DNA of 64,000 bases, from positions 1-64,000 of the forward strand of contig CAZXUI010000013.1 of assembly GCA_964643885.1 (NCBI GenBank). Reading direction: 5' to 3'. This stretch comes from CAADGL01 sp964643885. Lineage in GTDB: Bacteria; Planctomycetota; Phycisphaerae; UBA1845; Fen-1342. The position numbers were made by a program, and so were the translations under genes. The notes under the pieces were generated by a model, which did not search any database, was not told the origin of the DNA, and saw nothing but the letters and a program-made list of their open reading frames with translations. Numbering within the stretch: position 1 is the first letter of the stretch; every line of letters begins with the position of its first letter. Shown in pieces: positions 60,633-64,000 of the stretch.

Positions 60633-61778
60633 ATGCCACTTCGCGATCTTCGCCCGCAGGCCACTCGCCGCAATTCGCAGGAGCTGCTGGCCCACCTGAA
60701 GAGCTTCGAGCTGGAGCTGAAGTTCTCGGCCGGCATCTGGTTCTTCTCGCCGCCGTTCAGCCGCTTTCACGCCAAGTATCAGCCGGATTTGAGCATCGAG
60801 CAGCGGCTGGAGATCGCCGCGCGGCTCAAGCCGTACGGCCTGGCCGGCCTCGAGGCGCACTATCCCAACGAAATCAACGAGGAGAACCTCGGCCTGTGGC
60901 AGAAGTTTCAGCGCGACACGGGCATCAAGCTGATCACGGTCATCCCGCTGCTGTTCTGGGACACGCAGTTCGAGTTCGGCTCGCTCTCGAGCCCGCTCGA
61001 GGCGCCGCGGCGGGCCGCGATCGAGCGGACCCGGCAGGCCTTCGCGCTCAATAAGCAGCTCGACACGGAGTTCGCGGTCGTCTGGCCGGGCATCGACGGA
61101 TACGAGAATCCCTTCGGGCTGGATTTCGTGGCCGCGCGGGAGCGCTTCGCCGACGGCCTGGCGGAGGCGATGGACGCGGTGCCGGGCGTGCGGGTGGCGT
61201 TCGAGCCGAAGCCCTATGAGCCGCGCGGGCGGATTCTCTTCGGCACCACGCCGGAGGGCGTGCTGCTGGGGCACATGGTGGAGCGGCGGTTGGCGCACCG
61301 GGAGAATCAGAAGCTGCTGGGCGAGGGGCACGGGCTGGTCTGCATGAACCCGGAGGTGGGGCACGTGCTGATGGGCTTCGAGGACCTGGCGTACGCGTTC
61401 AGTTGGCCGCTGAGCGAGGGGCGGCTGGCGCACAGCCATTGGAACAGCCAGCCGCTGGGCAACTATGACCAGGACCTGAACGTGGGCGTGGTCTCGCCGG
61501 AGCAGCTCGAGGCGCTGCTGTATACGCTGAAGATGTACGGCTACACGGGCTGGTTCGGGATCGACATCAACCCGGAGCGCATGCCCGTCGAGACGGCGCT
61601 GAAGATCAGCATGGACGCGATCCGGGCGGCCAACGACCGCGTCAGCTCGATCGATCACGAGGCGGTGCTCTATTGCCACGAGCACCCGGACAAGTCGCGC
61701 GGCTGGCTGGAGGCGTACCTGGTGCGGGCGCGGGCGCTGCGGCCTGAGAAGCTGGCGGAGCTGCCGCGGGTGAAATAG
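60633..61778 (+). CDS. Xylose isomerase-like TIM-barrel protein
   Basis: The 381-residue product resembles xylose isomerase (XylA) or its planctomycete relatives. It has FSAGIWFFSPPFSRFHAKYQ, LAGLEAHYPNEINEENLGLW, and the metal-ligand-type motifs AFEPKPYEPRGRI, CMNPEVGHVLMGF and WNSQPLGNYDQDLNVG. It ends in VLYCHEHPDKSRGWLEAYLV. AAGGAG lies 7 bases before the ATG. The exact sugar substrate is not clear; L-rhamnose or D-xylose isomerisation is possible. It is convergent with the ankyrin gene, separated by 13 bp. Confidence 0.85.
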   Translation: MPLRDLRPQATRRNSQELLAHLKSFELELKFSAGIWFFSPPFSRFHAKYQPDLSIEQRLEIAARLKPYGLAGLEAHYPNEINEENLGLWQKFQRDTGIKLITVIPLLFWDTQFEFGSLSSPLEAPRRAAIERTRQAFALNKQLDTEFAVVWPGIDGYENPFGLDFVAARERFADGLAEAMDAVPGVRVAFEPKPYEPRGRILFGTTPEGVLLGHMVERRLAHRENQKLLGEGHGLVCMNPEVGHVLMGFEDLAYAFSWPLSEGRLAHSHWNSQPLGNYDQDLNVGVVSPEQLEALLYTLKMYGYTGWFGIDINPERMPVETALKISMDAIRAANDRVSSIDHEAVLYCHEHPDKSRGWLEAYLVRARALRPEKLAELPRVK

Positions 61779-61791
61779 TGACATCCGGTGG

Positions 61792-62499
61792 TTACACGTG
61801 CGGCCGGCCGAGCAGATGGTCCTCCATCGGCTGCCAACCCGTTCCGGCCAGTTCGCGCGAGCGCTGGACCGCGGCCGGGCAGATATTCGCGCGGCCGAAG
61901 CAGAGCTTCTCCAGAACGTATGCCGGCCGGCCTTGCCAGCTCGCCCACGAGAGAGGTGAGTCCCCGTACGCGTCACGGGCGTCGATGGCGGCCCCGGCCG
62001 CGAGGAGCAGATCGATGGCGGTTTCGCTGCCGAAGGCGGCTGCGCGGTGGAGCGGCGTCTCTCCGCGCGTGCGGCAGTCGCGCATGAAACAGCCCGTCTC
62101 GATACCGGGGCGTGTCGTCGCGTTCGGGTCGGCTCCGGCGGCGAGCAGGATACGGACGATGTGGTCGTATCCCGGGCGATCTGGCTTGCAAAGCGCAGCG
62201 TGCAGCGGCGTTTCACCCGTGTCGGGCAGCCGGTGGCGAGCGTCGGCCCCACTTTCGATCAGGAACTGACACAGCCTCCAGTGGCCGTGGAACGCGGCGC
62301 CGTTCAGGTCGCGATTCTCCCCGAGCGACTCGAGCGACTCGCCGTTGGCGAGCAGGAAGCGAATGGCGCTGACGTCGCCGTAGTAGGCGCACCAGCGGAT
62401 GAGCGGCGTGCCACGCGTGTCGCGGGTCGTCGCGGCGTGGCCCTGCGCGAGGAACTCGAAAACGAGGTCGGTTCGGCCGTCGGCGATTCGGTTGAGCAT
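61792..62499 (-). CDS. Ankyrin-repeat protein
   Basis: The 235-residue cytoplasmic protein consists of about five ankyrin units. Visible ones include TPLIRWCAYYGDVSAIRFLL, ETPLHAALCKPDRPGYDHIV, ETPLHRAAAFGSETAIDLLL and DSPLSWASWQGRPAYVLEKL, each with the typical helix-turn-helix/TPLH pattern. It is probably a protein-protein interaction module. No enzymatic domain or signal peptide is seen. Confidence 0.92.
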   Translation of the reverse strand: MLNRIADGRTDLVFEFLAQGHAATTRDTRGTPLIRWCAYYGDVSAIRFLLANGESLESLGENRDLNGAAFHGHWRLCQFLIESGADARHRLPDTGETPLHAALCKPDRPGYDHIVRILLAAGADPNATTRPGIETGCFMRDCRTRGETPLHRAAAFGSETAIDLLLAAGAAIDARDAYGDSPLSWASWQGRPAYVLEKLCFGRANICPAAVQRSRELAGTGWQPMEDHLLGRPHV

Positions 62500-62716
62500 T
62501 CCTAGTCTCCGTCAGCGGCATGTCCTGTGCGTGCGGCGCCATTGTAAACGTGCGTTTTGTGCAAAATCTCCGAATGGGGGTTGACGGAGCGGTTCGGGTG
62601 ATGTACGGTATAGTTCGGGTGTTTGGAAGTCGTCTTACGTGGCCGCGGGCCTGGTGTGCCGTGGGCGTTCCGGGGTGGTTCCGCGCAGCCGGGCCGCATC
62701 AGAGAAGGGAATGGAG

Positions 62717-63181
62717 ATGGGTAGCAAGATTTCACCGATTCCGCCCGGGTATCACAGCATTACGCCGTCGCTGATCGTCAAGGACCCCGACGGGGCGATG
62801 GCGCTGTACAAGAAGGCGTTCGGGGCTGAGGAGGTCATGGCGCTGCGCTCGCCGGAGGGGCATTTCATGCACGGGGAGATGAAGATCGGGGATTCGGTCT
62901 TCATGCTCGGCGGCGAGTGGCCGCAACACGGCATGAAGGCGCCACAGCCGGGGCATATTTTCTCCGGGTTGCACATTTACGTGACGGATGCGGACAAGGC
63001 GTTCCAGCGCGCGGTCGACGCCGGCTGCACCGTGGTTATGCCGCCGACGAACATGTTCTGGGGCGATCGGTATGCCAAGGTGCTCGATCCGTACGGCCAC
63101 CAGTGGGGCATCGCCACGCGGATCGAGGAGGTTTCGCCGGAGGAGTGCGCCCGGCGGGCGGCGGCCTGGAAACCGAGCTGA
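62717..63181 (+). CDS. VOC-family (glyoxalase/bleomycin-resistance-like, PhnB-like) protein
   Basis: The 154-residue product reads YHSITPSLIVKDPDGAMALY, FGAEEVMALRSPEGHFMHGE, then PTNMFWGDRYAKVLDPYGHQ. This is the PhnB/YdhR-like subgroup of the vicinal oxygen chelate fold. The role is unknown; a metal-dependent small-molecule enzyme or binding protein is likely. ATG 62717 is preferred over 62711 because AAGGGA is 6 bases before it. The 217-bp gap upstream has TTGACG (62581) and TATAGT (62609) but with too long a spacer for a confident promoter. Confidence 0.9.
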   Translation: MGSKISPIPPGYHSITPSLIVKDPDGAMALYKKAFGAEEVMALRSPEGHFMHGEMKIGDSVFMLGGEWPQHGMKAPQPGHIFSGLHIYVTDADKAFQRAVDAGCTVVMPPTNMFWGDRYAKVLDPYGHQWGIATRIEEVSPEECARRAAAWKPS

Positions 63182-63599
63182 GGCGGCGGATTGGAAGTCG
63201 AGCAGGGGTGGTGGGCCTGAAGTCGAGCCGGGCCGGGCCAGGCCAAGCCAAGTCGAGCCGAGCTGGGGTGGCAGGGGGCCGCGCGGTCGAATCAGCCTGA
63301 ACGCGTGAGCGGGGGGGGCACGCGTTCACAGAGGTTCGATGCGCGGCGCGCCGGCGCTGTGATCGGCGGGTGGCATGGGGAAGCGCGGCTTGGCCGTGCT
63401 TCGCTGGTGCGAGATATCCAACTCGCACGCGGCGTGACAGGTGGCAGGTGACAGGTGACAGGTGGCAGGTGACCGGTGAAACGCACGCTCCGGTCCGCTA
63501 TTCCGAGCGGAGGTGACCGGCCTACTCAGAGAATGGGGGACTGGTCTCGTACGTGTTTCGCGTCCGACGCGGATTGGGGCGAGGCGCAGGCGTGGGGCG
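63182..63599. other. Noncoding region with repeats
   Basis: No gene is supported. The word AAGTCGAGC recurs (63198, 63221, 63249). The dispersed word CGCTGGTGCGAGAT is at 63404, and the GGTGGCATGGGG word is at 63369. A 7-bp tandem repeat lies at 63436-63477. Confidence 0.55.
63436..63477. repeat. 7-bp tandem repeat (six units)
   Basis: GACAGGT, GGCAGGT, GACAGGT, GACAGGT, GGCAGGT and GACCGGT follow head to tail over 42 bases. This is a slipped-strand type microsatellite between the VOC gene and the IS66 remnant. Confidence 0.9.
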
Positions 63600-63814
63600 A
63601 CGAGGTCGACGAAGCTATCGAGCCGCTGCTGGCAGGTAGCGGCCAGGCTGGCGAGGATTTCCCAGGTCCGCACGCCGCGCGGCGTCTTGTTGCCGCAGGA
63701 GAGCTTGCGGGCGATGACGGCCGGCCGCAGGGCTCGCTCGGCCCGGTTGTTGGTCGCCTCCACCTCGGGGTGGTAGAGGAACGTCAGCAGGTGCCGGCGT
63801 CGCTTGCGCAGCAG
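63600..63814 (-). mobile_element. IS66-family transposase C-terminal fragment
   Basis: On the minus strand the reading frame gives LLTFLYHPEVEATNNRAERA, LRPAVIARKLSCGNKTPRGV, then RTWEILASLAATCQQRLDSF. This is the conserved C-terminal part of IS66 transposases (the TNNxAERxLRP motif). Only about 72 residues are present. No upstream DDE part, start codon or matching terminal repeat is seen, so it is a remnant. The frame outside these limits shows no IS66 similarity. Confidence 0.88.
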
Positions 63815-63818
63815 CGCG

Positions 63819-63974
63819 CTGCTCGACGAGCGCGTGGGCGGCGAGTGGCGGCCGGCGCCGTCGACCCCGATCGCCTGGAGCGGGGTGCACTTTCTGTTCA
63901 CGGATCACATCGGCCTGACGCGCGACCCGGCCTTCGCCGATAACGTGCTGCACCTGCTGCTCGAGTCGCCGTGA
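63819..63974 (+). pseudogene. C-terminal fragment of an alpha/beta hydrolase-like protein
   Basis: Read on the plus strand, this frame gives LLDERVGGEWRPAPSTPIAW followed by SGVHFLFTDHIGLTRDPAFA and DNVLHLLLESP, then a TGA. The ending resembles the C-terminus of secreted lipase/esterase-like proteins (DHxGLTxDPxFxDNxLHLLL), an inference from pattern. The upstream part is replaced by the IS66 fragment, whose border is near 63815. No start codon exists, so it is a 3' fragment. Confidence 0.55.
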
Positions 63975-64000
63975 CTCGGTACGCGAGCTACGGCGCCACG

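Overview
The window is GC-rich bacterial chromosomal DNA and most likely comes from a free-living, flagellated member of the Planctomycetota, probably Phycisphaerae-like. This placement is an inference from gene content: several PEP-CTERM proteins, dockerin-type Ca-binding C-termini on large secreted beta-propeller-like proteins, pseudopilin-like proteins beginning FTLIELLVVVAIIALL, futalosine-pathway menaquinone synthesis (MqnD), and a citrate synthase of the type I (eukaryote-like) family. There is one 100-N assembly gap at 56430-56529.

Layout. 1-533 is hairpin-rich noncoding DNA. 534-3949 (minus) carries a three-repeat carbohydrate-binding-like secreted protein, a pseudopilin and a PEP-CTERM protein. 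Divergent from it, 4138-10643 (plus) is a sugar operon: GH1 beta-glucosidase, a secreted protein, and a sugar ABC transporter (binding protein plus two permeases, no ATPase). Two back-to-back promoters appear to share one TTGCAA -35 box that overlaps a LacI-family operator (4024-4037). 10727-12846 is a histidine kinase/response regulator pair and 12879-14156 is citrate synthase.

14661-29552 (minus) is a flagellar block of 14 genes. Reading in the direction of transcription it is: a small unknown protein, flgF, flgG, flgA, flgH, flgI, flgJ (rod-binding part only), flgN-like, flgK, flgL, fliW, csrA and two flagellins. It starts behind an excellent sigma-54 promoter (29632-29647). CsrA and FliW next to flagellin genes whose Shine-Dalgarno sequences lie in small hairpins suggest FliW-CsrA control of flagellin translation.

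29944-34970 (minus) is a secreted-protein island: three paralogues sharing a THPxW motif (two with PEP-CTERM tails, one with a dockerin-like tail), another pseudopilin, a small Cys/His protein and a PEP-CTERM gene whose signal peptide is broken by an in-frame TGA. 35302-42486 holds a small unknown gene, a lipoprotein alpha/beta hydrolase, a DUF1611 protein, a zinc-ribbon membrane protein and an SPFH-GYF / zinc-ribbon pair. 42841-47518 holds two paralogous secreted beta-propeller-like/Ig-like/dockerin proteins; the first is frameshifted, yet the last 147 bp of the two are almost identical.

47565-62499 is mostly housekeeping: gamma-glutamyltranspeptidase, a lipoprotein methyltransferase, ffh, a SpoIIE-type phosphatase, a DUF192 lipoprotein, truB, a PEP-CTERM protein, tRNA-Val, dprA, mqnD, a xylose-isomerase-like protein and an ankyrin protein. 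The window ends with a VOC-family protein and an IS66 transposase remnant lying in the 3' part of another gene.

A striking feature is a vocabulary of short palindromic words repeated between genes (GACCGGTC dyads, GCTGGTGCGAGA hairpins, GGTGGCATGGG palindromes, CACTGCT/AGCAGTG hairpins), plus tandem repeats with periods of exactly 33, 53 and 7 bp.
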